Part shown: positions 36,229-45,442 of the stretch, piece by piece | Position numbering within the stretch: position 1 is the stretch's first letter | Layout of the letters: every line of letters begins with the position of its first letter | Assembly: GCF_033095985.1 (NCBI RefSeq) | Contig: NZ_AP026802.1 | Location: 930,001-994,000 of the forward strand | DNA: 64,000 nt | Reading direction: 5' to 3' | Source of the DNA: Xylocopilactobacillus apicola | GTDB taxonomy: Bacteria; Bacillota; Bacilli; Lactobacillales; Lactobacillaceae | Notes under the pieces: model-generated | Told to the model about the DNA's origin: nothing | What the model saw: only the letters and a program-made list of their open reading frames with translations | Database searches by the model: none | Position numbers and translations under genes: made by a program

Positions 36229-36966
36229 ATGTCACTTAAATTATTGCACGTGTCCGGAGGTTATTCAAATTTACTTATTCTCCGTGACGTTAGTTTTGAA
36301 ATTAAAAAAGGTGAAGTCCTGGCATTAATTGGGTTAAATGGTGCCGGTAAATCGACTACTATTAAGCATATTTTGGGGCTGTTAACTCCCGTATCTGGGA
36401 AGATCACGATTGATGATCAGACAATTTCAAATGATTTTTCTGCTTACGAAAAAAAAATTGCTTATGTTCCAGAGCAGCCAGATTTTTACCGGCAGTTGAC
36501 GCTACAGGAACATCTTGATTTAGTAATGGAAGTTTATCGATCAGATGACGATAAGACCAGAAATGAAGCCAAAAGATTACTGAAAATGTTCCGGCTTGAA
36601 GATAAACTCGATTGGCTGCCCGTTCATTTTTCCAAAGGAATGCAGCAAAAAATGATGCTTACAGCAGCTTTAATGCTTGATTGCGAGTTGCTTATCATTG
36701 ATGAACCTTTTGTGGGTCTTGATCCGGTAGCAATTGACGATTTAATCAAATTGATTAATGAAAAAAAGAAAAGCGGGAAGTCGGTTTTAATGTCAACTCA
36801 TATTTTGGCTAATGCTCAGAATCTTGCTGATCAATTTGTACTTTTAAACCAGGGAAGAGTTCAAGCTCAAGGAAACTTGGATGAAGTTCGTCAAACTGTT
36901 GGGATGCCCAAAGCTTCTTTAGAAGAAATTTATTTAAAACTGGCGAAGGGTGAATTTAAGCAATGA
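36229..36966 (+). CDS. ecsA: ABC transporter ATPase EcsA
   Basis: A 245-residue ABC ATPase. Walker A is IGLNGAGKSTT (~34-44), the signature HFSKGMQQKMML (~137), Walker B LLIIDEPFVGLDP (~155) and the switch His is in MSTHIL (~189). The signature has FSKGMQQ, typical of EcsA-type exporters. In Bacillus, EcsAB affects secretion and intramembrane proteolysis. The permease start overlaps the stop (ATGA). Confidence 0.92.
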   Translation: MSLKLLHVSGGYSNLLILRDVSFEIKKGEVLALIGLNGAGKSTTIKHILGLLTPVSGKITIDDQTISNDFSAYEKKIAYVPEQPDFYRQLTLQEHLDLVMEVYRSDDDKTRNEAKRLLKMFRLEDKLDWLPVHFSKGMQQKMMLTAALMLDCELLIIDEPFVGLDPVAIDDLIKLINEKKKSGKSVLMSTHILANAQNLADQFVLLNQGRVQAQGNLDEVRQTVGMPKASLEEIYLKLAKGEFKQ

Positions 36967-38150
36967 AATCCATTTTTCGAAAAAGATTTCAAGAAAACTT
37001 AGTTTCGAATACGAAATATTTGAGATATGTTTTTAATGACCATTTTGTTTTAATTTTATTAATCCTTGTCGGATACTTCGCTTATTTATACTCTCAAAAC
37101 TTAAATTTAATTTTACGGTTTAATCCTTGGCTGCTTAAAATTTTGATTGGTTTAACTTTTTTAGTACAGCTTAAAAGTTTTAATTTGGTAACATTACTTA
37201 AAGAACCAGATCAAAGTTTTATTTTGCCAGTCATTAGTGACTTAAAGCTGACATTTCGTTTTTCGACTTTTTATAGTTTAATCTTACCAACGATAACTTT
37301 TGGTTTAACGACCATTGCTTTAACACCTATTCTTCATGGTTTAGATTCAAGTTTTAAAATTGTTTCGGGGTTAGCGTTAACCTTAAGCTTGATATTTCTT
37401 GAACTTGCTCGCTTTGCTCATTTTAAACTTGAGATTTATAGCAAAAAAGAATCCTTATCAGCCAAGTTGGCTTTTAATGGAATTTTGATCGTCGTACTTG
37501 GCTTAATTCTTCTATTTTCGGTGTACTGGGGATTAGGAATTTCTTTTATAATTTGGGTGGGATTTTGTCTTAGACCAAAATCCAAAGTTCTCCAAGTTCA
37601 AATGGCAATTCAATCAGAATTGAGAAGGCAAGGTCGAGTTCGTAAATTCTATTCGTTATTTGTGGATTTGCCAGATCAAATCGTTCCAGTTAGAAGACGG
37701 AAATTTCTTGATTTTTTAAAAAGCAAAAAATCTTTTCAAGAAAACTTGTTTTTGGTAACCTTTTTAAGGTCGGGAACATATCTAGGTTTATTTATTAGAC
37801 TATTATTAATAAATTCGGTAGTAATATTTCTATTAAAAGGTGATCTTTTTTCGTTGGTTTTAAGCGTCGTATTCTTATATTTGCTTATGTTTCAATTGAT
37901 TCCAATATTTAAAGAAGCCAATGATCGAATTTGGTTTAAAATTTTTCCGGTTTTACCAAATAGATGGATGGAAAAATTTCAGATTTTTTTGCTGAAAATA
38001 GGAATAGTGTATACCGTAATTATTGCTGGAATAATGCTGGTTAATAACGCTATGAATGCCTTGTTATTCCTTGGAGGAGGGATTATTTTTACAATTTTGT
38101 TTGTGAAATTTTATCTGGTTAGAAGACTAAAGAAAGTAGTAAAAAAGTGA
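36963..38150 (+). CDS. ecsB: ABC transporter permease EcsB
   Basis: A 395-residue integral membrane protein with several hydrophobic segments clustered at ~25-45, 100-150, 170-200, 270-310 and 345-385, and basic cytoplasmic loops. It is assigned as EcsB from its overlap with ecsA and its size and topology. It ends in a basic tail, and its stop overlaps the GTG start of trmB. Confidence 0.85.
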   Translation: MKSIFRKRFQENLVSNTKYLRYVFNDHFVLILLILVGYFAYLYSQNLNLILRFNPWLLKILIGLTFLVQLKSFNLVTLLKEPDQSFILPVISDLKLTFRFSTFYSLILPTITFGLTTIALTPILHGLDSSFKIVSGLALTLSLIFLELARFAHFKLEIYSKKESLSAKLAFNGILIVVLGLILLFSVYWGLGISFIIWVGFCLRPKSKVLQVQMAIQSELRRQGRVRKFYSLFVDLPDQIVPVRRRKFLDFLKSKKSFQENLFLVTFLRSGTYLGLFIRLLLINSVVIFLLKGDLFSLVLSVVFLYLLMFQLIPIFKEANDRIWFKIFPVLPNRWMEKFQIFLLKIGIVYTVIIAGIMLVNNAMNALLFLGGGIIFTILFVKFYLVRRLKKVVKK

Positions 38151-38812
38151 GAATAAAAAGAAGACCATGGGCTGATGAGTTATATGCCGAAAATCAAGAT
38201 CTTTTCCGAAAATTTCCTTACGATTTAAGAGGAAAATGGCATGAAGTTTTCAAAAATAATCAGCCAATTGAACTTGAAATTGGAGCTGGCAAAGGTGGAT
38301 TTATTACCCAATTAGCTCAAAATAATCCGAATAAAAATTACATTGCTCTAGAAATTAATGAAATGGCGCTTGCTTATTTGTTAAGAAAGCAAGCCGAAAA
38401 AAGATTGACTAATTTGTTTCTTGTTGTAGGGAATGCTGATGAAGTAGGACAATATTTTGCCGAGGGCGAGGTAAGTAATCTTTATCTTAATTTTTCCGAT
38501 CCTTGGCCAAAAAGTAAGCATGAAAAAAGAAGATTGACTGCACCGAATTTTTTGAGAAAATATCATCAGATTTTAGCTACGGATGCTACAATTCAATTTA
38601 AAACTGATAATCAGGGATTATTTATTTATTCGATCACGACGATGGCTAATGAACCTGAAGTTTTAATTGACAAAATTAATTTTGATTTGCACCATAGCGA
38701 TGATAATGTTGGTAATATTCGAACAGAGTATGAACAAAAATTTGCTGATAAAGGTCAACCTATTTATCTTTTAAAAAGTCATTTTAAGGAGGAAAAAAAT
38801 GAAAGAATTTAA
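38147..38812 (+). CDS. trmB: tRNA (guanine-N7-)-methyltransferase
   Basis: A 221-residue SAM-dependent enzyme that makes m7G46 in tRNA. The SAM site is LEIGAGKGGFI (~44-54), the family signature NFSDPWPKSKHEKRRL (~116-131), and the C-terminal segment RTEYEQKF is conserved. The GTG start overlaps the ecsB stop. AAGGAGG in its last codons serves the next gene. Confidence 0.95.
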   Translation: MRIKRRPWADELYAENQDLFRKFPYDLRGKWHEVFKNNQPIELEIGAGKGGFITQLAQNNPNKNYIALEINEMALAYLLRKQAEKRLTNLFLVVGNADEVGQYFAEGEVSNLYLNFSDPWPKSKHEKRRLTAPNFLRKYHQILATDATIQFKTDNQGLFIYSITTMANEPEVLIDKINFDLHHSDDNVGNIRTEYEQKFADKGQPIYLLKSHFKEEKNERI

Positions 38813-39110
38813 AGGAAATGAGATGGAAATAAATAAGGGTTTAAAGATTTTAACTTTTACAGCCCCTTGGTGCGGGGATTGTAAATTTATTGAACCTTTT
38901 TTACCGTTAATTGAGAAAGAACATCAAAATTTTGATTTTGTAGAAATTAATATCGATGATTTTAAAGAAATTGCTGAAAAAATGTCAGTTAAGGGAATTC
39001 CTAGTTTTGTTGCTCTAAGTGATGGTAAGGAAATCGGCAGATTTGTTAATGGTGATCGCAAAACTAAAGCGCAAATCGATCAGTTTATTGATGGGTTGGA
39101 AATCAAATGA
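38799..39110 (+). CDS. Thioredoxin-family protein
   Basis: A 103-residue cytoplasmic thioredoxin-fold protein. The active site is APWCGDCKF (CGDC instead of CGPC, ~residues 26-29) and the cis-Pro loop is KGIPSFVAL. The CGDC motif is usual for the small YtpP-like thioredoxins found beside ytpR. AGGAGG precedes the ATG, which lies 14 bases inside the end of trmB; its stop overlaps the next start by four bases. Confidence 0.88.
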   Translation: MKEFKGNEMEINKGLKILTFTAPWCGDCKFIEPFLPLIEKEHQNFDFVEINIDDFKEIAEKMSVKGIPSFVALSDGKEIGRFVNGDRKTKAQIDQFIDGLEIK

Positions 39111-39733
39111 TCATAGCAAGTATTAATAAAGCAGCTTTTGGTGATAGTATTTGGCTGAATTTTAGCAAGGAACCGTGCAGTAATTATAAAATTAATCGTG
39201 TTAATGATATTGTTTTAATTCAAAATGATCAAAACGAGCTGATTGGTCTGAATTTGTTCAACTGGAGTCAAAAGTTGGGCATCACTAAAGATCAAGGTTT
39301 TATTCAAATTGATTCAAATCAAGTCGATGTGATTGCTGGATCAATTCCCGAATTTAGAGATTTCTTAGTTCAAGAGCTAGGACGTCCTTATTTTGTAGTA
39401 GGAGAGGTTAAAAAAATTGAAGACCATCCTAAACTTCAAAAATTGAAACTGATCCAAGTCGAGATCGGACAAGAGAAATTAATTCAATTGGTATCTGGTT
39501 CAATAAACTTGAAGGTGGGGCTAAAAACCGTGGTAGCGCAAGTTGGTGCAATAATGCCTAATGGAAAAATCGTTACTTCAGCTAAGATTGGCGGGTTGGA
39601 TAGTCCAGGTGCTCTTTGTAATCGAGCTGACTTAAAATTGAGTTCACCGGAAATTAAAGGGGCAATTGAGATCACTGATTCTGGTATTTTACCAGGGACC
39701 GATTTTGCTGAAATTGAAAAAATTGATTATTAA
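39107..39733 (+). CDS. ytpR: YtpR family tRNA-binding protein
   Basis: A 208-residue protein with an N-terminal DUF4479 domain and a C-terminal tRNA-binding OB fold (~95-205; VGEVKKIEDHPKLQKLKLIQ, then LVSGSINLKVG and VVAQVGAIMPNGK). The OB domain is like that at the start of PheT. The cellular role is not settled. It is part of a tightly overlapping run from ecsA to murC. Confidence 0.88.
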   Translation: MIIASINKAAFGDSIWLNFSKEPCSNYKINRVNDIVLIQNDQNELIGLNLFNWSQKLGITKDQGFIQIDSNQVDVIAGSIPEFRDFLVQELGRPYFVVGEVKKIEDHPKLQKLKLIQVEIGQEKLIQLVSGSINLKVGLKTVVAQVGAIMPNGKIVTSAKIGGLDSPGALCNRADLKLSSPEIKGAIEITDSGILPGTDFAEIEKIDY

Positions 39734-39742
39734 GAGGAAAAA

Positions 39743-41065
39743 ATGATCGAGCGAAACGGAAATTATTTTATTATTGGGATTAAAGGGTCAGGATTGAGTG
39801 CACTTGCTGCGATCATGCAAAATGATGGTTTAAAGGTTTCTGGTTCTGACATTCCTGGCTATGTCTTCACTCAGGACAAATTAGAGGAAGAAGGGATTAA
39901 AGTTTATCCTTTTGACTCCAACAACATTAAACCAGGACAAATTATTATTCAGGGGAATTCTTTTAATGATGATCATCCTGAGGTAAAAAAGGCACACGCG
40001 TTAGGGCTTAAAATCATGCATTATCATGAGTTTTTAGGCGAATATCTTAAAGATTATTTATCGATTGGGATTTCTGGTGCACACGGAAAAACAACAACCA
40101 CTGGTCTTTTAGCACACATTTTAAATCAAAAAGAAAAAATTAATTATTTGATCGGTGATGGTAGTGGGCAGGGTAATCCTAATTCAAAACTTTTTGTCTT
40201 TGAAGCTGATGAATATGAGCGTCACTTCATTACTTGTTATCCTGATTATTTAATTATCACCAATATTGATTTTGATCATCCAGATTATTTTAGGGATTTA
40301 GAAGATGTTGTTGATGCATTTAATACGCTCGCCCAGCAGACTCGAAAATTAATTGTCGCTTTCGGTGATGACGAGAATACTCACCGCATTCAAGCAAATT
40401 GTCCAATTAAATATTTTGGCTTTGAAGAGAATAATCAGGTTCAGGTCGTTATTATAAAGACAAATCCCCGCAGTACAGTCTTTCAATTAATTGAAAACAA
40501 CCAAGTGTTGGGAACTTTTGAGACGAGCCTACCAGGACATCAATATGTTATAGATACGGCTGCAACCGTTCTTATTGCTAGAGAATTTGGATACTCTAAC
40601 GAATTAATCCAACAGCAGATCAGTGATTTTAAAGGAGTTAAAAGAAGATTTAATGTTTCTAAAGTAAATCAGGTGACGATAATTGATGATTATGCCCATC
40701 ATCCTAACGAAATCGCTGCTTCGATTGATTCGGCGCGTCAAATGTTTCCAAATGATCAGCTAACGGTTATTTTTCAGCCGCACACTTACACTCGGACTGC
40801 AAAATATCTTCAAGATTACGGTCGAGTTTTGAGTGCAGCAGATCGAGTTTTTGTGACGGATATTTTTTCTTCACCGCGCGAGAAATCGGGATCCGTTAGC
40901 AATCAGGATCTTGTTGATTTAATCGGTCCAAAAGCTGAACCCATCAGTTTTGACAATAGGTCCAATTTAAATGAGATTAAAAACGGCGTTTTACTTTTTA
41001 TGGGTGCAGGCGATATTCAAAAGTACGAACAAGCTTATTTAAAAGATAATAGGTCTTTCGACTGA
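39743..41065 (+). CDS. murC: UDP-N-acetylmuramate--L-alanine ligase
   Basis: A 440-residue Mur ligase adding L-Ala to UDP-MurNAc. The N-terminal Rossmann motif is IIGIKGSGLSALA (~11-23), the ATP P-loop ISGAHGKTTTTG (~110-121), the metal and substrate site FEADEYERHF (~153) and DDYAHHPNEI (~311-320) is conserved in MurC. AAGAGGAAA lies before the ATG. A 10-bp hairpin without a T run overlaps its stop. Confidence 0.95.
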   Translation: MIERNGNYFIIGIKGSGLSALAAIMQNDGLKVSGSDIPGYVFTQDKLEEEGIKVYPFDSNNIKPGQIIIQGNSFNDDHPEVKKAHALGLKIMHYHEFLGEYLKDYLSIGISGAHGKTTTTGLLAHILNQKEKINYLIGDGSGQGNPNSKLFVFEADEYERHFITCYPDYLIITNIDFDHPDYFRDLEDVVDAFNTLAQQTRKLIVAFGDDENTHRIQANCPIKYFGFEENNQVQVVIIKTNPRSTVFQLIENNQVLGTFETSLPGHQYVIDTAATVLIAREFGYSNELIQQQISDFKGVKRRFNVSKVNQVTIIDDYAHHPNEIAASIDSARQMFPNDQLTVIFQPHTYTRTAKYLQDYGRVLSAADRVFVTDIFSSPREKSGSVSNQDLVDLIGPKAEPISFDNRSNLNEIKNGVLLFMGAGDIQKYEQAYLKDNRSFD

Positions 41066-41087
41066 TTGACAATGTTAGTCAATCAGT
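41061..41087. other. Perfect 10-bp inverted repeat after murC
   Basis: ACTGATTGAC and GTCAATCAGT pair around AATGTTA. There is no T run, so it is not a standard terminator. It contains the murC stop and lies 30 bases before the next start; it could be an mRNA stabiliser or an operator. Confidence 0.6.
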
Positions 41088-41117
41088 TAAACTGTTAGTA
41101 ATTGGAGGTTAGTAGTT

Positions 41118-41891
41118 ATGCAAAATGATTCTTTTAATAATCGTGATGGCCAGAGCGTACATGGCACTGATCCGATTAATGGACATGTCGGTGAACGTGA
41201 TCAGGCGTTGTCCAAATATTATAGTATGGTCTATCTAATTATGTTTGGTGGAGTTGCAATTACCACTTTCGTTTCATGGTTACTGGCCTATCCGTTAAGA
41301 AATGCATTTGTTAATTTTTTATCAAGCGGCGGCTCGGTAGCAATTATGTTGGTGACTTTTGTTCCTTTAATCTTAGTATTTGTGATGGGACACAATGCCA
41401 ATAAAGATGCGGCAGCAAGTGTTAATTTAGTTCTGTTTATGATAATGTCGGCCTGTTACGGTATCACTCTTTCTGTTACATTGATGTTTAGCTCCGCAGG
41501 TAGCGTGGTTAATGCGCTTGGGGTGACAGCTTTGATCTTCTTATTGATGTCAGTTCTAGGCCGCAATACTACAAGTGATCTACAGCGAGGGCGTCGAGTT
41601 GCATTCGCACTTTTGCTAGGTGTAATCGTAGTTTCTTTGATTAACGCTTTCATGGGGTCATCGATGCTTGAGTGGATTATTGATTATGCTGTCTTAGGAA
41701 TTTTCACATGGATGATTGCTAGTGATCAGCAAAATATCAAAGTTGCTTACTACCAGTTACAAGATAGTGGTGCAACTGATACGATGATGGCAAATTATGC
41801 AACGTCATCAGCGATGGGTCTCTATCTTGATGTATTAAATATTTTCATTGTTTTACTTGAGATTTTCGGTGGAGGCAATAACCGAAATTAA
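41118..41891 (+). CDS. Bax inhibitor-1/YccA-family membrane protein
   Basis: A 257-residue membrane protein with seven hydrophobic segments and an acidic/polar N-terminal tail of ~35 residues. The last segments include the family words GIFTWMIASDQQNIK and YLDVLNIFIVLLEIFGG. Bacterial BI-1 proteins are pH-gated calcium leak channels or interact with FtsH; the role here is unknown. GGAGG is ~10 bases before the ATG. Confidence 0.9.
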   Translation: MQNDSFNNRDGQSVHGTDPINGHVGERDQALSKYYSMVYLIMFGGVAITTFVSWLLAYPLRNAFVNFLSSGGSVAIMLVTFVPLILVFVMGHNANKDAAASVNLVLFMIMSACYGITLSVTLMFSSAGSVVNALGVTALIFLLMSVLGRNTTSDLQRGRRVAFALLLGVIVVSLINAFMGSSMLEWIIDYAVLGIFTWMIASDQQNIKVAYYQLQDSGATDTMMANYATSSAMGLYLDVLNIFIVLLEIFGGGNNRN

Positions 41892-41905
41892 TCATTTTAA
41901 AGGAT

Positions 41906-41942
41906 AAAGCGAAAATTTCCTCAAGAAATTTTCGCTTTTTTT
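41906..41942 (+). terminator. Terminator after the BI-1 gene
   Basis: AGCGAAAATTTC and GAAATTTTCGCT make a 12-bp stem around CTCAA, followed by a run of T. Confidence 0.9.
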
Positions 41943-41976
41943 AACTCTTTGATCTTTTTTTCGATACAATAAGTCT

Positions 41977-44601
41977 ATGGATAAAGAAAAATTATTGTTG
42001 CTTGATGGCAACTCACTTACTTACCGTTCATTCTTCGCATTGAACGTGAATAATTTTACTAGTCATGAAGGCATTCCAACCAATGCAATCTATGGCTTGA
42101 AAAGAGTTTTGGATTCAATCGTAAAAGATCTTAAGCCGACAAAAATGTTAGCCGCTTTTGATGCTTCGGATCGAACTTTTCGAACAGAACTATATTCTGA
42201 TTACAAAGGTAATCGCTCTAAAACTCCTGATGAACTTTCGGCCCAATTTCCTTATGTTCATGAAATGTTGAAATTAATGGGGATTACTTCCTATGAATTA
42301 CAAGACTATGAAGCTGATGATATCATTGGTACACTTGCGAAAAAGGCAAATGAACAAGGAATTGAGGTTGTAATTGTAACGGGAGATCGCGATTTAACTC
42401 AATTAATCAATGATCACACAACAGTTTATATCACTCAAAAAGGTTTTAGTAATTATGAAACTTATAACCCTGATCACCTTAAAGAAAAGTTGGGGATCAC
42501 TCCAAAACAGGTGATTGATATGAAAGCTTTGACTGGAGATACTTCTGATAATTATCCAGGAGTTCAGGGAGTTGGTGAAAAAACTGCTTTAAAATTGTTG
42601 GGACAGTATCCTAATATTGAAGAACTTTACCAGCATCTTGGTGACTTAAAGCCAAGTAAAATGAAGGAGAATTTGATTCGAGATCAAAAACAGGCATTTC
42701 AATCTAAGGAATTAGCAACGATTAGAACAGATGCGCCGATTCAAATATCCATTGAAGATACTGAGATTAAACCATCAAACATTGAGGGATTGAATAGCTT
42801 TTTTGAAAAGCTTGATATGAAGTCTTTAATTATTAAAACATCTAATGATGAAAATCTTAAAGAAAAAGACGTTCCAGCTTATCAAGTTTTAAGTTTGGAA
42901 AATATCTCGGCCCTTAAAGAATTAAAGGAACCGCTAATTTATTTTGAAACTTTTAATTCTAATTATCATGAGGCTGAGATTAAGGCGATGATTATTGCGG
43001 AGCGAGGGAAAATTTTTGTTACTAAAGATTTTTCGTTGTTAACCTCGGAAATATTAGCTGGCTTTGAGCATATTTGGACTTTTGATGGTAAAAAAACGTT
43101 TATTTTGGCGAATCGACACCAGCTTTCTTTACCTAAAATAAGCTATGATTTGATGATTGCTTCTTATGTTGATGATTCAGGCCACAGTAATGAGAGCCTT
43201 GCAACTACGATTGATGATTACTTTGATGAATTTATTTTGTCTGATGAGACGGTCTATGGCAAGGGCGTTAAAATTTCTTTGCCAGAAAATGATCAAATTC
43301 TCTATGATCATCTTGCTAAAAAGGCCGAAGGATATTTTCTGAGTAAGGATATTGTTGATGCACATTTAAAGATGCACGAGCAAGTCGAATTACTAAAGCA
43401 AATTGAGTTACCTTTGTCAATGGTTTTAGCTAAAATGGAATTAGAAGGGATCAAGCTCAATAAATCTGAGTTAAAAAGGATGGGTAAAGAATTTGATTCC
43501 AATATTCATGAATTGAAGTCTAAAATTTTTGCTGAAGTAGGGCAGGAATTTAATTTAAATTCTCCTCAGCAATTAGCCGATATTCTTTTTAACGTTATGA
43601 AATTACCACCTTCAAAGAAAACAAAACGAGGTTATTCAACGTCAGTTGAGGTTTTAGAAGAATTAAGGCCGCACTCTCAGGTCGTTGATTGGATTCTTGA
43701 TTATCGTCAACTTTCAAAATTAAAATCCACCTATGTCGATGGTCTGCAGAAATTTGATTTCGGTAATGGAATTATTCATACTAGATTTTTACAAACAATG
43801 ACCTCAACCGGACGTTTATCCTCAGTTGACCCTAATTTGCAAAATATTCCAGCACGAGGAATGGGAAAAATTATTCGTAAAGCTTTTACAGCCCGTCAAA
43901 ATGATTGGCAGTTGTTCTCATCTGATTATTCGCAAATTGAATTACGGGTTTTAGCTCATATTTCAGGTGATCCTCATATGATCAAGGCTTTTGAAGATGA
44001 TAGAGATATCCACCAGGCAACAGCTGAGAAAATTTATCATTTAGAGCCAGGAGCTGAAATTACACCAGACATGCGAAGAGTTGCAAAAGCCACTAATTTT
44101 GGAATAGTCTACGGAATTTCTGATTATGGTTTAGCTAAAAATATTGGAGTAACTAGAAAAGAGGCAGCCGCATTCATTAATACTTATTTTGAAGAATATC
44201 CCTTAGTCAAAGTTTTTATGGATAATTCGGTGAAATTTGCTCGAGAAGAAGGTTATGTAGAAACATTATCTCATCGTCGTCGTTACTTACCAGATATTCA
44301 TGCTAAAAATTTCAATCTTCGTCATTTTGCTGAAAGAACTGCGATGAATACTCCAATCCAAGGCTCAGCTGCTGATATAATCAAAATTGCAATGGTTAGT
44401 ATCCAAAACTATCTTGCAGATCAGAATTTAAAATCACGGATGATTTTACAGGTACATGATGAATTAACATTTGAAGTTGCTCCAGGAGAAGAAGAAATTA
44501 TTGGATCAATCGTACCTAAATTAATGGATTCAGCTATCAAACTAAAAGTTCCCCTGAAAGTAGAGAGCCACTTTGGGGAAACTTGGTACGACGTTCACTA
44601 G
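41977..44601 (+). CDS. polA: DNA polymerase I
   Basis: An 874-residue family A polymerase. Residues ~1-290 are the 5'-3' flap exonuclease (LLLDGNSLTYRSFFAL, DYEADDIIGTLA, VTGDRDLTQL, DTSDNYPGVQGVGEKTA). Residues ~300-470 are a 3'-5' exonuclease fold in which the first DxE motif is not seen (IYFETFN), so proofreading is probably absent, as in many Firmicutes. The polymerase has SDYSQIELRVLAH (motif A), RRVAKATNFGIVYG (O helix) and LQVHDELTFE (motif C). It works in Okazaki fragment processing and repair. mutM, coaE and nrdR follow. Confidence 0.96.
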   Translation: MDKEKLLLLDGNSLTYRSFFALNVNNFTSHEGIPTNAIYGLKRVLDSIVKDLKPTKMLAAFDASDRTFRTELYSDYKGNRSKTPDELSAQFPYVHEMLKLMGITSYELQDYEADDIIGTLAKKANEQGIEVVIVTGDRDLTQLINDHTTVYITQKGFSNYETYNPDHLKEKLGITPKQVIDMKALTGDTSDNYPGVQGVGEKTALKLLGQYPNIEELYQHLGDLKPSKMKENLIRDQKQAFQSKELATIRTDAPIQISIEDTEIKPSNIEGLNSFFEKLDMKSLIIKTSNDENLKEKDVPAYQVLSLENISALKELKEPLIYFETFNSNYHEAEIKAMIIAERGKIFVTKDFSLLTSEILAGFEHIWTFDGKKTFILANRHQLSLPKISYDLMIASYVDDSGHSNESLATTIDDYFDEFILSDETVYGKGVKISLPENDQILYDHLAKKAEGYFLSKDIVDAHLKMHEQVELLKQIELPLSMVLAKMELEGIKLNKSELKRMGKEFDSNIHELKSKIFAEVGQEFNLNSPQQLADILFNVMKLPPSKKTKRGYSTSVEVLEELRPHSQVVDWILDYRQLSKLKSTYVDGLQKFDFGNGIIHTRFLQTMTSTGRLSSVDPNLQNIPARGMGKIIRKAFTARQNDWQLFSSDYSQIELRVLAHISGDPHMIKAFEDDRDIHQATAEKIYHLEPGAEITPDMRRVAKATNFGIVYGISDYGLAKNIGVTRKEAAAFINTYFEEYPLVKVFMDNSVKFAREEGYVETLSHRRRYLPDIHAKNFNLRHFAERTAMNTPIQGSAADIIKIAMVSIQNYLADQNLKSRMILQVHDELTFEVAPGEEEIIGSIVPKLMDSAIKLKVPLKVESHFGETWYDVH

Positions 44602-44614
44602 AATTGAGGAAAAT

Positions 44615-45442
44615 ATGCCTGAATTACCAGAAGTACAAACAGTAATTAATAACTTAACTCCCTTAATTACAGGACGCACGGTTAAAGAAATAGACCTTTT
44701 GTATCCTAAAATGATTCAAAACGATTTAGTAGAATTTAATCAAAAGATTATTGGCCGAAAATTTATTGGGATTAGAAGAAGGGGAAAATACTTACTTTTT
44801 GATTTAAGTGATGGTCAAACTTTGATTAGTCATTTGAGAATGGAAGGAAAATATAGCGTACTAAAAGATCCTGAAGAATTACCAAAGCACAGTCATGTAG
44901 TATTTTGGCTGGATAATGGGGAGAAGTTAGTCTATCATGACACCCGTAAATTTGGTCGCATGCACTTAGTTTCTACCAACGAGGTTGATCAAACTAAGGA
45001 AATTAAGAAGCTTGGTTTGGAACCTTTTAGTTCAGAATTTACTCCTGAAGCTCTTTTTGCGATGCTTCAAAAAAAGAAGGGGAAAATTAAGGTCGTGTTG
45101 TTGTCACAGGAAGTTGTGGTTGGATTGGGCAATATTTATGTCGATGAGGTTCTTTACGCAGCAAAAATTCATCCAGCTTCCATTTCTGCCAATTTAACTT
45201 TAAATGACGCCAAGGAAATTTGGCAAGCAACCAAGGAAATTTTAAAAAAAGCTATCAAGTATGGGGGAACTACGATTTTTAGTTTCAAAAATGCTAACGG
45301 AGATATTGGTCATTTCCAGGATTACTTGAAAGTCCACAGTCAAGAAGGAGCTACGTGTAAACGTGACGGTCATTTGGTTGAAAAAATCAAGTTGGACGGA
45401 CGTTCAACGTATTTTTGTCCACAATGTCAAATTCTGAAGTAG
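44615..45442 (+). CDS. mutM: Formamidopyrimidine-DNA glycosylase, atypical zinc finger
   Basis: A 275-residue Fpg enzyme removing oxidised purines. It begins MPELPEVQTV with the catalytic Pro2/Glu3. LRMEGKY contains the conserved Lys, GLGNIYVDE the conserved Asn, and GRSTYFC the zinc-finger Arg. The C-terminal zinc finger is unusual: instead of CxxC the first half reads TCKRDGH, so the second Cys is replaced by Asp, while the last CPQC is intact. TTGAGGAAA precedes ATG 44615; an earlier start inside polA is rejected. Confidence 0.93.
   Translation: MPELPEVQTVINNLTPLITGRTVKEIDLLYPKMIQNDLVEFNQKIIGRKFIGIRRRGKYLLFDLSDGQTLISHLRMEGKYSVLKDPEELPKHSHVVFWLDNGEKLVYHDTRKFGRMHLVSTNEVDQTKEIKKLGLEPFSSEFTPEALFAMLQKKKGKIKVVLLSQEVVVGLGNIYVDEVLYAAKIHPASISANLTLNDAKEIWQATKEILKKAIKYGGTTIFSFKNANGDIGHFQDYLKVHSQEGATCKRDGHLVEKIKLDGRSTYFCPQCQILK

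Noticed and set aside
42940-43400. Loss of the 3'-5' exonuclease motif in PolA as a mutation
   Set aside because: Inactive proofreading domains are normal for many Gram-positive PolA proteins.
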